From: a virus
DNA: 24,636 bases
Strand: one strand, 5' to 3'
Virus record (IMG/VR): IMGVR_UViG_3300024265_001327
Location: 1-24,636 of that record
The notes beneath the pieces are model-generated. The model worked only from the letters and a program-made list of their open reading frames with translations, was not told where the DNA came from and did not search any database. This document shows positions 1 to 6,508 of this stretch, piece after piece; positions within the stretch are counted from its first letter, which is position 1; every line of letters begins with the position of its first letter. Both the position numbers and the translations under genes were made by a program.

Positions 1-142
1 GATTTAGTAAAGAATACCCTCCTTCCACTGCAACATTTGTATACTCTTTACTAAATCTACAGTTCCCACAACACTCCGGTGTCAAAAGTTCCTCATGCAG
101 TTCCTCATCCATAAGTTCTGCTGACGGCATACCATCCTTCAT
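1..142 (-). CDS. Partial small Cys-containing protein, runs off left edge
   Basis: The frame opens at an ATG at 142 and is still open at base 1, so only the first 47 residues are visible. The stop of the upstream gene and this ATG share one base (TAATG), a typical translationally coupled junction. The visible part is acidic at first and then carries a compact Cys cluster (ECCGNC) that could be half of a zinc-binding site. I do not recognise the family. Together with its neighbours it belongs to the leftmost run of tiny leftward phage genes. Confidence 0.6.
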   Translation of the reverse strand, partial: MKDGMPSAELMDEELHEELLTPECCGNCRFSKEYTNVAVEGGYSLLN

Positions 143-225
143 TATATTTGTGCTCTACCAGATTCAACCAAGAACCAAGAGATTGTAAATACCCAAATAA
201 GAACTAGAACAACTAATGCTTTCAT
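142..225 (-). CDS. 27-residue single-pass membrane peptide
   Basis: A 27-codon frame (begins MKALVVLVLIW, ends SGRAQI) with a very strong ribosome binding site, TGGAGGAAAA, directly before its ATG. Nearly the whole peptide is one hydrophobic helix followed by a short polar tail, so it is predicted to sit in the host inner membrane. Its ATG overlaps the stop of the gene before it (ATGA), and its stop overlaps the ATG of the gene after it (TAATG). That packing argues it is a real gene despite its size. Function unknown. Confidence 0.65.
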   Translation of the reverse strand: MKALVVLVLIWVFTISWFLVESGRAQI

Positions 226-527
226 TTTTCCTCCAAGTCAGTTATTAAACATAACTTGATGAAACTATTTAATAACGTTCTATATAGATTAAGTTGGTTC
301 TGCATTATCCAAGTCTCTACATTATCCAAATGCGGCGCATCAACGTCAATAGGCATGAACCAATCATTCTTAGAAAGTTTGTCGATAGCATCCTCTCCGC
401 CGTGCTCCACCTCTAACATAATAGCCTTGAAGACTCTAGCAATATTACTAGCCCTCTCCCTAGGAATGCTATCTCTCAATTCTTCTATGTATTTATCTAA
501 TAATGGCAACTCTATATCTTTACTCAC
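222..527 (-). CDS. Hypothetical phage protein, 101 aa
   Basis: An open frame extends to 560, but the likely start is the GTG at 527 (MSKDIELPLL). That GTG overlaps the TGA of the preceding membrane-protein gene (GTGA), which is the junction style used throughout this operon. The product is soluble, rich in charged helices and ends DLEEK. No recognisable catalytic motif or metal site is visible. It lies between two membrane microproteins in the leftmost operon. Function unknown. Confidence 0.7.
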   Translation of the reverse strand: MSKDIELPLLDKYIEELRDSIPRERASNIARVFKAIMLEVEHGGEDAIDKLSKNDWFMPIDVDAPHLDNVETWIMQNQLNLYRTLLNSFIKLCLITDLEEK

Positions 528-685
528 GGTTGTAACCACCAAGCAAAGAACATCACACATAGAATACCTACACCCAAGATAGCAAAGGCTAATCCCATCA
601 AAACAATAGCAACGTTCTCAGGCAACCAAATTCCCCAAGCCAATCCGAGGATTAAGACTAGTAAACTGTATCCAATTATTAACAT
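524..685 (-). CDS. 53-aa two-helix membrane protein
   Basis: The frame (starts MLIIGYSLLVLILGL, ends FFAWWLQP) encodes two hydrophobic segments, about residues 2-20 and 25-48, separated by a short PEN turn: a helical-hairpin membrane microprotein. No good ribosome binding site lies directly before its ATG. Instead an AGGAGG site upstream serves a 9-codon mini-ORF that ends just past this ATG, suggesting start by re-initiation. Its TGA overlaps the GTG of the next gene. Function unknown. Confidence 0.65.
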   Translation of the reverse strand: MLIIGYSLLVLILGLAWGIWLPENVAIVLMGLAFAILGVGILCVMFFAWWLQP

Positions 686-708
686 TTTAAATCAAAGACA
701 CTTAGCAT
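679..708 (-). CDS. 9-residue leader mini-ORF
   Basis: ATG at 708 preceded by AGGAGGAAAAAGTC, the best Shine-Dalgarno in the neighbourhood. It reads MLSVFDLKC and stops at TAA 679-681, overlapping the ATG (685) of the 53-aa membrane protein in another frame. The arrangement looks like a translational-coupling leader rather than a functional peptide. It could also simply be a misplaced ribosome binding site, so confidence is limited. Confidence 0.35.
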   Translation of the reverse strand: MLSVFDLKC

Positions 709-735
709 GACTTTTTCCTCCTATGCTTAGTGATA

Positions 736-996
736 TTAACTATTTTCCATCCACAACACAAGGCCGGTAACTATAGTGACAAATCCCACTAATCCAAACT
801 TTGCTGCCGTTGATGTATCTGACAGTAATAGCGTAACTAAAAGACAGATTGCTCCAAGGATAGCTATCAATATAGAAACGCCAATAATGGTGTCTCGATC
901 ATCATTAAATAGAAATTTCCACATACTCTTGTTTCCCTTCTTTCTCTGTTCTATGGAGTCAAAGTACTCCTTTGGTTCTTCATCTAATTGATGCAT
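736..996 (-). CDS. 86-aa two-pass membrane protein
   Basis: The chosen ATG at 996 (MHQLDEEPKEYF) has GGAAAGG nine bases upstream; an earlier in-frame GTG at 1014 lacks a good site. The first 35 or so residues are charged and probably cytoplasmic. Two hydrophobic stretches follow, starting IIGVSILIAI and FGLVGFVTIV, with a short TAAK-containing loop and only a few residues after the second. The start lies inside the end of the upstream zinc-site membrane gene (17-base overlap). No family recognised. Confidence 0.7.
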   Translation of the reverse strand: MHQLDEEPKEYFDSIEQRKKGNKSMWKFLFNDDRDTIIGVSILIAILGAICLLVTLLLSDTSTAAKFGLVGFVTIVTGLVLWMENS

Positions 997-1171
997 CGTC
1001 CAATACCTTTCCACACTTTATGCAGAACTCTCCCCTGTTGTCTGACAAGGTTTCTGTCACTTCGTGCGTACACGGGTGTCCAGTGTGCGGTTTACTCATT
1101 TGTCTTTCCACGCCCGACACTACCACTACGACAAGTATTATCAGTAGTAAAGCAACTATTATCGTTATCAT
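980..1171 (-). CDS. 63-aa membrane-anchored small Cys/His protein
   Basis: The ATG at 1171 has an AAGGAGGA site close upstream. Residues 2-20 form a strongly hydrophobic anchor (MITIIVALLLIILVVVVV). The remainder is polar and contains an HPCTHE segment and a CIKCGK pair, suggesting a small zinc-binding fold held at the membrane. It overlaps the gene after it. Function unknown; the combination of one helix and a zinc-ribbon-like tail is seen in small phage proteins, but I cannot name a family. Confidence 0.7.
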   Translation of the reverse strand: MITIIVALLLIILVVVVVSGVERQMSKPHTGHPCTHEVTETLSDNRGEFCIKCGKVLDDASIR

Positions 1172-1174
1172 TAT

Positions 1175-1369
1175 TTAGTCCTCCTTCTCTTCTAAAACTT
1201 CTAATGTCAATTTAACCTTAACTCGCTTAAACTTCCTACTCATACCTGGATAACTTCCTGGGTCTTTGCCCCACATAGTGAATACCATAAATCTATCTCT
1301 TACTACACCAAAATATTTAATGTCTTTTGGAGTAATCCATCCCTCTGCACTCTTCTTTATATTTTCCAT
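1175..1369 (-). CDS. Hypothetical small basic protein, 64 aa
   Basis: Begins MENIKKSAEGWITPKD, with a start 13 bases inside the end of the upstream gene. It is rich in Lys/Arg through the middle (SRKFKRVKVKLTL) and ends acidic (EEKED). No membrane segment or Cys cluster. Its last codons also contain the ribosome binding site of the following gene. Unrecognised; a small beta-rich or nucleic-acid-binding fold is possible from the alternating basic/hydrophobic stretch, but that is a guess. Confidence 0.65.
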   Translation of the reverse strand: MENIKKSAEGWITPKDIKYFGVVRDRFMVFTMWGKDPGSYPGMSRKFKRVKVKLTLEVLEEKED

Positions 1370-1773
1370 TGTATTCTAAGTTCCTTTAAAAAGTCTTTCC
1401 ACTCTGGCACACGAGCACTACTGTTCAAAGCCCCGCACTTCTCCATAGCCCACTCATAGTATGTTTCATGTGGGTTTTTAGATGGCCCAAGTGTCCAATT
1501 AAGATGTTCATATGCTAAATTACTAGGTGCATCAGATGAATTTTCACCATACAAATCTTCACATATATCTGCGAGCATGGCACTAGTTATCATAGCTCTT
1601 GTCATATTGTGCTTATTTTTTTCTTCTAGTCTACGGCAAGTCTCTTCAAACCTTCGCTCCATAGCCAGCTTAAATCTATTGCGTATTAATTTCGCGTATA
1701 ACTCTTGATCTCCTGCTGCGAATTTTATTGCATGCCCCATCATGTCTTCAAATACATGTTCTGGTGTTTCCAT
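1357..1773 (-). CDS. Hypothetical helical phage protein, 138 aa
   Basis: The ATG at 1773 is preceded by TTAGGAGGGTATA, a strong site. The product is almost entirely helical, with an N-terminal segment rich in acidic and basic residues (RRFEETCRRLEEK) and a C-terminal part rich in aromatic residues (HLNWTLG, YYEWAMEK). No catalytic motif is seen. It shares TAATG with the preceding gene and overlaps the following one. Function unknown. Confidence 0.7.
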   Translation of the reverse strand: METPEHVFEDMMGHAIKFAAGDQELYAKLIRNRFKLAMERRFEETCRRLEEKNKHNMTRAMITSAMLADICEDLYGENSSDAPSNLAYEHLNWTLGPSKNPHETYYEWAMEKCGALNSSARVPEWKDFLKELRIQWKI

Positions 1774-1964
1774 TATACCCTCCTAAAAATTTTTAAAACT
1801 CTGGGTACGTGGTGCTCCCAGGCGTTACGTACTCCGTCTATGCCACCAGAAGGCTCTACACCATACTCACAACCTTCGAATCTTTGGCGCAAAGTAAGTT
1901 GATCACGAAATTCTTCGTACATCATTTCCACAAACTCTTCTTTAGACTTTAGACCAGCACGCAT
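1773..1964 (-). CDS. Hypothetical protein, 63 aa
   Basis: Starts MRAGLKSKEEFVEMMYEEF after a GAGGAAAA ribosome binding site and ends KIFRRV. Charged amphipathic helices with no Cys cluster or membrane segment. Its stop overlaps the ATG of the 138-aa gene (TAATG), so the two are probably made together. Function unknown. Confidence 0.65.
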   Translation of the reverse strand: MRAGLKSKEEFVEMMYEEFRDQLTLRQRFEGCEYGVEPSGGIDGVRNAWEHHVPRVLKIFRRV

Positions 1965-1970
1965 TTTTCC

Positions 1971-2120
1971 TCATTTCTTGTAATTCTTATCTGCTGTAGC
2001 TAACAGAACAAATATTGCCGCTAGTGCTAAGATTGTCCATATAATGTGTGTAACATTTGTGACAAAAATAAACACTATCAGTACTGTTAAGAAAGGATGA
2101 TCTAAACACCACTGTTTCAT
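1971..2120 (-). CDS. 49-aa two-helix membrane protein
   Basis: The frame begins MKQWCLDHPFLTVLIVFIF and ends DKNYKK. Two hydrophobic segments (about residues 10-22 and 26-42) with a short TNVTH turn predict a helical hairpin with a basic cytoplasmic tail. An AGGTGA site stands six bases before the ATG, just after the stop of the upstream membrane gene. Its stop lies immediately before the ribosome binding site of the next gene. Function unknown. Confidence 0.65.
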   Translation of the reverse strand: MKQWCLDHPFLTVLIVFIFVTNVTHIIWTILALAAIFVLLATADKNYKK

Positions 2121-2130
2121 GTGCTATCAC

Positions 2131-2304
2131 CTACCAATCTATTTCTTCCCAATACACTATTACCGCTAAAACTGCACCGAACATCAGCACAACTATACTA
2201 CAAAGAAATACTTTTACTGCGATGGTACTCAATGATAATAAAATTGATAATACCAACAATAGACCAGCTAAACCTGTAATACATCCTGCAACTCGCTTAA
2301 TCAT
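2131..2304 (-). CDS. 57-aa two-helix membrane protein
   Basis: The ATG at 2304 (MIKRVAGCITGLAG) has GGAGGG eight bases upstream and overlaps the previous stop as ATGA; an in-frame TTG at 2319 is less likely. Two long hydrophobic helices occupy nearly the whole chain, ending in an acidic WEEIDW tail. Size and shape match its neighbours, but the sequences are not obviously related. Function unknown. Confidence 0.7.
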   Translation of the reverse strand: MIKRVAGCITGLAGLLLVLSILLSLSTIAVKVFLCSIVVLMFGAVLAVIVYWEEIDW

Positions 2305-2564
2305 TTGTAAACCCTCCAAGGTTCTTCTCTACCATGCCATACATTTGCCATACATGCCGCTACCCACACGATGAACACAACTGCTGTTGCCGCTGCACCT
2401 AGTACTGATACAAGAAAGATTCCGAACGCAAACAATTGGAACCACGTAAACACTGAGTCAAGTAGACTGAGTGGAGCTGACAATATTCCCCACGCGATTA
2501 TACCAATGATAACTGTTAAAACTTTAGTTTGAAAAAATTCAAACAATCTACGATTAATTCTCAT
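2301..2564 (-). CDS. 87-aa membrane protein
   Basis: Begins MRINRRLFEFFQTKV, a basic N-terminus that should stay in the cytoplasm. Hydrophobic segments follow at about residues 15-36 and 42-72, the second long enough to cross the membrane once or twice. The tail HGREEPWRVYK is polar. It is coupled to both neighbours by ATGA overlaps, within a block of three consecutive membrane genes. Function unknown. Confidence 0.7.
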   Translation of the reverse strand: MRINRRLFEFFQTKVLTVIIGIIAWGILSAPLSLLDSVFTWFQLFAFGIFLVSVLGAAATAVVFIVWVAACMANVWHGREEPWRVYK

Positions 2565-2986
2565 GACTTACCTTTCTTCAGTGCTATCCATAGTCTTGCT
2601 ACTGCTTGTTCGGGCGTGTCACCTTCACCATAAACGTCATGTTCACTAGTGTCCCACCAAACCCCATGTGCATACCAGCGAGCGATGCAGCCATTTCCAT
2701 GCTCATTTGGTTCTGCTTGCTGATGGATAGTAGTAATTCTTCTTTCGAATGGAACATCACAAGCTCTTATAAGTTCTGAGAGTGTTGGGAGATAAGCACT
2801 GTCTTGAAGCCGTTTCCCTAGCTCATAGAAATTTAGATGGGTATCTTCATTTACTTCTTTCCACTCAGTTTCATGGTTTTCAAGAACCCACCAATTTTTT
2901 CCGTATTGTGAATACCCAGCTTCTTTCAGCTCTTTTGCCAATTCAAAGTCTAATGGCAAGAAACTAGAATTTTTACTTCCCATCAT
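2561..2986 (-). CDS. Phage hypothetical protein, 141 aa
   Basis: A soluble protein with the order LAKELKEAGYSQ, then YLPTLSELIRACDVPF, then an aromatic middle (ARWYAHGVWW), and a C-terminal GDTPEQAVARLWIAL helix. The SELI-AC and TPEQAVARLW signatures resemble a small family of uncharacterised phage proteins that I recognise by pattern but cannot name. Two adjacent ATG codons (2986 and 2983) follow a GAGAGGAAA site; either could be used. The start overlaps the upstream gene by 14 bases. Function unknown. Confidence 0.75.
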   Translation of the reverse strand: MMGSKNSSFLPLDFELAKELKEAGYSQYGKNWWVLENHETEWKEVNEDTHLNFYELGKRLQDSAYLPTLSELIRACDVPFERRITTIHQQAEPNEHGNGCIARWYAHGVWWDTSEHDVYGEGDTPEQAVARLWIALKKGKS

Positions 2987-3161
2987 TTTCCTCTCTTTTT
3001 ACTGTGTACCCACAATAAACACAGACCATATCGCCTTTTTTGAAGACACCTTTATCTCTTTTAACTGTTACGTAATCATGGTGTCCATCTTTGTCACAGA
3101 TAGTTTGTTCTTTCTTCCATGACCCTTTTGGCGGTCTCTCTTTTTTCTTTTTATTCGCCAT
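2973..3161 (-). CDS. Small basic zinc-ribbon-like protein, 62 aa
   Basis: The N-terminus is very basic (MANKKKKERPPKGSWKK). A possible zinc site is formed by a Cys and His in TICDKDGHHD and by a CVYCG pair near residue 47. This looks like a mini zinc ribbon with a nucleic-acid-binding tail, though that is inference. It starts 11 bases inside the end of the upstream Cys-rich gene, so the two are likely co-translated. Confidence 0.7.
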   Translation of the reverse strand: MANKKKKERPPKGSWKKEQTICDKDGHHDYVTVKRDKGVFKKGDMVCVYCGYTVKREENDGK

Positions 3162-3525
3162 TGTCTTTTAAATTCCACCTTTTACATTTTTCTTGTGCGA
3201 GTTTTCTTGTTGGTAATAAACGTCTTTCATCTACTATTTCGTAGTGCCGAGTACACATGCTTGTGTGATATTGAATGGAAGTGTGTTTAGGGCATATAAT
3301 AATTTCAATCTTATCTACAGTTCTTTCTACTCCTTCAACTATCCATTGTGGTTGCGCTTCAATAACTTTGCTGCCGAGACACTTAGGACATTTGTATAGT
3401 TGTCCATCCAGAAGCACAACTTCTCCAACGCCTTCACAGGAAGGGCATTTTATCTCCATACCTCTACGGATAATTCTACAAACTTTATTACCTATAAAGT
3501 ATTTATGTTCTACTGTGCAACTCAT
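3151..3525 (-). CDS. Zinc-binding phage protein with DnaJ-like CxxCxGxG repeats
   Basis: Two Cys pairs about 20 residues apart, KCPSCEGVGE and KCPKCLGSKV, match the alternating CxxCxGxG pattern of DnaJ-type zinc fingers. Further Cys/His residues (CPKH, CTRHYE) follow and the C-terminus is basic. The protein has no J domain, so it is not a chaperone of the DnaJ type; phages often carry such stand-alone fingers. Its ATG overlaps the stop of the upstream membrane protein. Role unknown. Confidence 0.75.
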   Translation of the reverse strand: MSCTVEHKYFIGNKVCRIIRRGMEIKCPSCEGVGEVVLLDGQLYKCPKCLGSKVIEAQPQWIVEGVERTVDKIEIIICPKHTSIQYHTSMCTRHYEIVDERRLLPTRKLAQEKCKRWNLKDNGE

Positions 3526-3695
3526 TTTGTAATAGCTCTACCCACTCTCTCAAAATTCATACCCGCAAGGAAAATTATAGTGATGCCTATTGGCAAAAAC
3601 AATGGAAAATCTTTCTGTGTAGATATAAACCATGCCACAAAGATTAACCTCACTACTCCCGTGAGTAATTCTATTTTCATTCGCTTTCTTGTCAT
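3522..3695 (-). CDS. 57-aa two-helix membrane protein
   Basis: A frame too short for common cut-offs: begins MTRKRMKIELL, ends RVGRAITK, with hydrophobic helices at about residues 10-25 and 31-46. The basic N- and C-termini predict both ends in the cytoplasm. The TGA stop overlaps the ATG of the zinc-finger gene (ATGA), supporting reality. No good Shine-Dalgarno precedes the ATG; instead a strong hairpin covers it (3695-3730), so translation may be controlled by RNA folding. An ATG six codons in is an alternative start. Confidence 0.65.
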   Translation of the reverse strand: MTRKRMKIELLTGVVRLIFVAWFISTQKDFPLFLPIGITIIFLAGMNFERVGRAITK

Positions 3696-3730
3696 AGCAC
3701 CCCAGGAGCCGATGAAGGCTCAAGGGGCTA
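3695..3730 (-). promoter_or_regulatory. RNA hairpin over the start of the 57-aa membrane gene
   Basis: On the minus-strand RNA, GAGCC and GGCTC pair around a 6-base loop, extended by CCC/GGG and by TAGC/GCTA arms with small internal mismatches. The outer 3' arm reaches the A of the start codon at 3695 and includes the only G-rich candidate ribosome binding site. Seen directly as base pairing; a translation-control role is inference. Confidence 0.5.
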
Positions 3731-3747
3731 TCGTACAAAGGTGGTTC

Positions 3748-3761
3748 AGGTTGGCAAACCT
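3748..3761 (-). other. Short hairpin just after the SPFH gene stop
   Basis: AGGTT and AACCT pair perfectly around a 4-base loop, 3 bases beyond the stop codon of the SPFH gene. No T-run follows on the minus strand, so it is not a classical terminator; it may protect or delimit a processed 3' end. Confidence 0.35.
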
Positions 3762-3764
3762 AAA

Positions 3765-4715
3765 CTATTTAGGAATGTTGAACAGCAACGGTGCGCCCGC
3801 TCCGCCACTGTAGTACGTGGGGAACTTACCATCCCAGACATCAATGGCTCGTTGTTGTAAGACTCCGGGAGTTAAGCTGCGCTCCAGTAGTTCGTTGGCT
3901 TTAGCAGTACCTTCAGCTTTGAGAATACGAGACTCTAAGCTGAAGGTTGCCTCTGCAATGAGCTGTTCGGCTTCAGCCTCTTTTGTCACGACTATGAGCT
4001 TTGCCTGCTTCGCCAATTGTTTCTGCTTCACTTTGTTCTCGATGGCGGCGGTAAAGTCCTTCTTGAAACTGATATTCTGCACCGAAATATCATCGACGAT
4101 CAAGTATGAAGATGCGAGACGGTCGGATAGAGTTGTTTTGATCAACTCGGCCAGTTTCCCTCGGTTAGCAATCATATCCTCGGCTTCGAATGTTGCGGTG
4201 GCTCTTTTGATTGCGTCCTGAGTTTTCGGCACAAGGATGGTTTTCGCAACTGTATCTGCGTCTCCAATATCCCTGTAGATTCTATGGACATTTTTAGCAT
4301 CGTAGTGGTAATTGACTGTGACGACCGCTCCAACATCTTGTGTGTCCTTGGAGGCCGCCGAATTCTTTTCGACATCTAATACGACCGTGTGCTCTCTCAC
4401 TCGAACCGAAACCTCGTGAACTGTCTCCACCGCTGGGGTTACAACGTTGAACCCCTCTTGCAAAATGCGGCTTTTTACACCAGATTTTTGTGAGTAAATA
4501 ACACCTCTGTGACCTGCGGGCATGATCTGAATGGCAGAAAAGAATACTAATATTCCCACCAATACAACCAGCCCTGTTACTGTACGAGAGACTGGAAAAC
4601 TCGCAATCCCTCTGATATCACCGTAATCAGTTCTGTCGAAAGATATGCCCTTCCATATCCATCCAATCAAACCAATTAGAGTGACCATAAACAATAGAAA
4701 CTTTAAAAACTCCAT
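3765..4715 (-). CDS. SPFH/prohibitin (HflC-like) membrane protein
   Basis: A 316-aa protein with two N-terminal hydrophobic segments (about residues 3-22 and 47-66), then an SPFH/Band 7 domain. The domain shows MPAGHRGVIYSQ, GFNVVTPAVETVHEVSVRV and a VTVNYHYDAKNVHRIYRDIG strand region, followed by an Ala/Lys/Glu-rich coiled coil (about 215-275) typical of prohibitins. Family members assemble into large ring-like cages on membranes and modulate proteases such as FtsH. In a phage this could remodel the host membrane, stabilise lysis timing or exclude other phages; none of these is shown by the sequence. The start has AAGGAGTAACAAGC upstream. Base composition is visibly richer in G+C than most of the window, suggesting separate acquisition. 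Confidence 0.9.
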   Translation of the reverse strand: MEFLKFLLFMVTLIGLIGWIWKGISFDRTDYGDIRGIASFPVSRTVTGLVVLVGILVFFSAIQIMPAGHRGVIYSQKSGVKSRILQEGFNVVTPAVETVHEVSVRVREHTVVLDVEKNSAASKDTQDVGAVVTVNYHYDAKNVHRIYRDIGDADTVAKTILVPKTQDAIKRATATFEAEDMIANRGKLAELIKTTLSDRLASSYLIVDDISVQNISFKKDFTAAIENKVKQKQLAKQAKLIVVTKEAEAEQLIAEATFSLESRILKAEGTAKANELLERSLTPGVLQQRAIDVWDGKFPTYYSGGAGAPLLFNIPK

Positions 4716-4757
4716 GCTTGTTACTCCTTTTACCTGTTTACCTTACTATCAAAGTCA

Positions 4758-4773
4758 ATACTCTATAGAGTAT
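4758..4773. promoter_or_regulatory. Perfect 16-bp palindrome upstream of the SPFH gene
   Basis: ATACTCTATAGAGTAT is a perfect inverted repeat with no spacer, in the 70-base gap between the acidic tail-anchored gene and the SPFH gene. A TATACT hexamer partly inside it could act as a minus-strand -10, though the -35 match (TTGGGC at 17 bases) is poor. Candidate operator or promoter; function unproven. Confidence 0.4.
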
Positions 4774-4785
4774 ATTGAGTGTGGG

Positions 4786-5055
4786 CTAGTAGCCCAATGA
4801 AACTAGTATGCTGCCAATGAGGAAACCAAGAGCCAATCCGCCGACGATACAGCCTATGACCGTCCAGACTCCAATTCCTGACTTTTCTTCTACCACCAAT
4901 TCCTCTTCTTCTTGCTTGTCGTCTTCAACAAGCTCCAGTTTAGGCACATCAACGTTGTCAGTTTCCCCTTGTACGACTTCCTCTGCTCCAGCGCCTGCTG
5001 GTTCAACCTTTTCTCCATTGTTCTCGTTCTGTTGTTCGTTCTTATCTTTGCTCAT
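4786..5055 (-). CDS. Acidic tail-anchored membrane protein, 89 aa
   Basis: The start at 5055 (MSKDKNEQQNENNGEK) is favoured because GGAAGGAG precedes it; an in-frame ATG at 5076 has no such site. The first 60 residues are polar and very acidic (KQEEEELVVEEK), probably disordered. Residues about 65-89 form one hydrophobic helix with a glycine-zipper pattern (VGGLALGFLIGS), ending at the C-terminus. This predicts a tail anchor with the acidic part in the cytoplasm. It sits next to the SPFH gene, so the two may act together at the membrane (inference). Confidence 0.75.
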   Translation of the reverse strand: MSKDKNEQQNENNGEKVEPAGAGAEEVVQGETDNVDVPKLELVEDDKQEEEELVVEEKSGIGVWTVIGCIVGGLALGFLIGSILVSLGY

Positions 5056-5077
5056 GCTTTTTTCTCTCCTTCCCATC

Positions 5078-6484
5078 TTAAAGTTCCGCTCTCTTTCTTA
5101 CGTCGGTAAAATTTTCATCACGTATCAATTGACCATCAACGAATACGGTTTCTAATAGGTCTTCGCCTTCCTCTGAGATTAGGACTGTTTTGAACTCTTC
5201 TCCAACCTTGATTAATTTAAGTCTTCCTGCTTTGGACGCTTTGTACACATCTCTTGGTTGTTTACGAATATCATGCCAAGTACCATCTCTGAGTTGTGAA
5301 GAACACTTGAAAGCAAACCGCTGTACGTCTCGATTTACGTCTTGAAGTAAGCCACCACCCATCCCAAATGTAGCTATGTTATCAGTGCTGAACTTGTTTA
5401 GTTCCACAAAAGCTAATGTCTCACTGATTGAATCTATACTTAGTCCGTCTCCCCAAAGAACTCTTACTTTCGGGTTAAGAACTTTGTATCCTTTGCTGTT
5501 TATTTCGCCTCCAAAATTATGGTAAAGCGATTGTAATATCCAAAGTACCTGCTCACCAGGGGTTCTATGCTCTGGAGATATACTGTCTGGTCTAACGACG
5601 AATACTCCATCACGTTTTAGTATCTGTTCTTTGTAGATTTTGCCCATGTACTCGTCTACGAATCTGTAAATGTCGTAAGAATCTCCCACGACGCTCAAGA
5701 TTCCAGCAGGGTATTTGGCTAATATTTCGCCCAACAACCTTATTTCTCCTTCTCTGCCGTAACTAGTCATGATACTATGCTCCGTTGCTGGTACAGAGAA
5801 AGCAATATCGCTGAAGTCACGCGGGGCATTGTAATAGTCTCTAGCGCACACAATCGCGGCCAGGGTGTCAGTACCCATAAAGTTCACTAGATGGGCAAGA
5901 CCACCTATCTCAGCGCCACTCATAGTACTTACGCCCCTTGCTCCAAAGTCATGCAACTTAAAGAGTAGACTACTTACATCGTCTGAAGTCATTCCCAAAT
6001 AAGCTTTGAGAATTCTTTTGACTTCACGACTGAGAGTAGCCACTGTGCTTGGATACCAAACTTGGCTCAAAAGTGTTTCCAAGTATGATGTTAGCCACTC
6101 ACACTCTTTGTCAGTGTTTAGTATGGTGAGCATCACATTATCTTTCGGAACTACCATGCCCTCCGGCACTGCCTTTATCATTACTGGCAATCTTCCGTCG
6201 TGTTTATTGAGTATGTGCTCCCACCCAGCTTTGTTAAAGGCTCCTGGGCCTAGATGCGCCAAGCACAATGTTTCTGCTTCATCTATTTTTTCTTGGGTCA
6301 CAACTCGGCCTAAGAACATGTTCTTGAGTATGTATTGTAACCCAAAGAAAACAGTCTCATCCCACCTTGCCGTATTTCTCGCCTCCAGGTAGGAGTATAT
6401 TCCTCGTGTGCCTGGTGGATACATATTGTGGTGAGCACCAATTTTGTAACTGTCTGTGCTTAAAATAATGTTCTTTTTGCTCAT
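5078..6484 (-). CDS. nadV: Nicotinamide phosphoribosyltransferase (NAMPT)
   Basis: A 468-aa enzyme that joins nicotinamide and PRPP to make NMN, the first step of nicotinamide salvage. It has full family length and the known motifs: LHDFGARGVS (R183, matching human R196), GTDTLAA (D205), catalytic His in FSVPATEHS (H236, matching human H247), VVRPDS (R298, D300), and the GMGGG phosphate loop (374-378). The ATG at 6484 has AAAGG nearby; an upstream TTG is possible. It lies 24 bases after a gene for the next pathway step, so the phage encodes a complete route from nicotinamide to NAD. Known phage versions are called NadV or NatV-linked. Confidence 0.96.
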   Translation of the reverse strand: MSKKNIILSTDSYKIGAHHNMYPPGTRGIYSYLEARNTARWDETVFFGLQYILKNMFLGRVVTQEKIDEAETLCLAHLGPGAFNKAGWEHILNKHDGRLPVMIKAVPEGMVVPKDNVMLTILNTDKECEWLTSYLETLLSQVWYPSTVATLSREVKRILKAYLGMTSDDVSSLLFKLHDFGARGVSTMSGAEIGGLAHLVNFMGTDTLAAIVCARDYYNAPRDFSDIAFSVPATEHSIMTSYGREGEIRLLGEILAKYPAGILSVVGDSYDIYRFVDEYMGKIYKEQILKRDGVFVVRPDSISPEHRTPGEQVLWILQSLYHNFGGEINSKGYKVLNPKVRVLWGDGLSIDSISETLAFVELNKFSTDNIATFGMGGGLLQDVNRDVQRFAFKCSSQLRDGTWHDIRKQPRDVYKASKAGRLKLIKVGEEFKTVLISEEGEDLLETVFVDGQLIRDENFTDVRKRAEL

Positions 6485-6508
6485 CAACTCTACCTTTCTC
6501 CCTTATTA

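Noticed and set aside
3550-3738. Minus-strand 62-aa frame overlapping the 57-aa membrane protein in another frame
   Set aside because: No membrane pattern, no ribosome binding site, and it does not couple to the downstream ATG, whereas the other frame does through ATGA.
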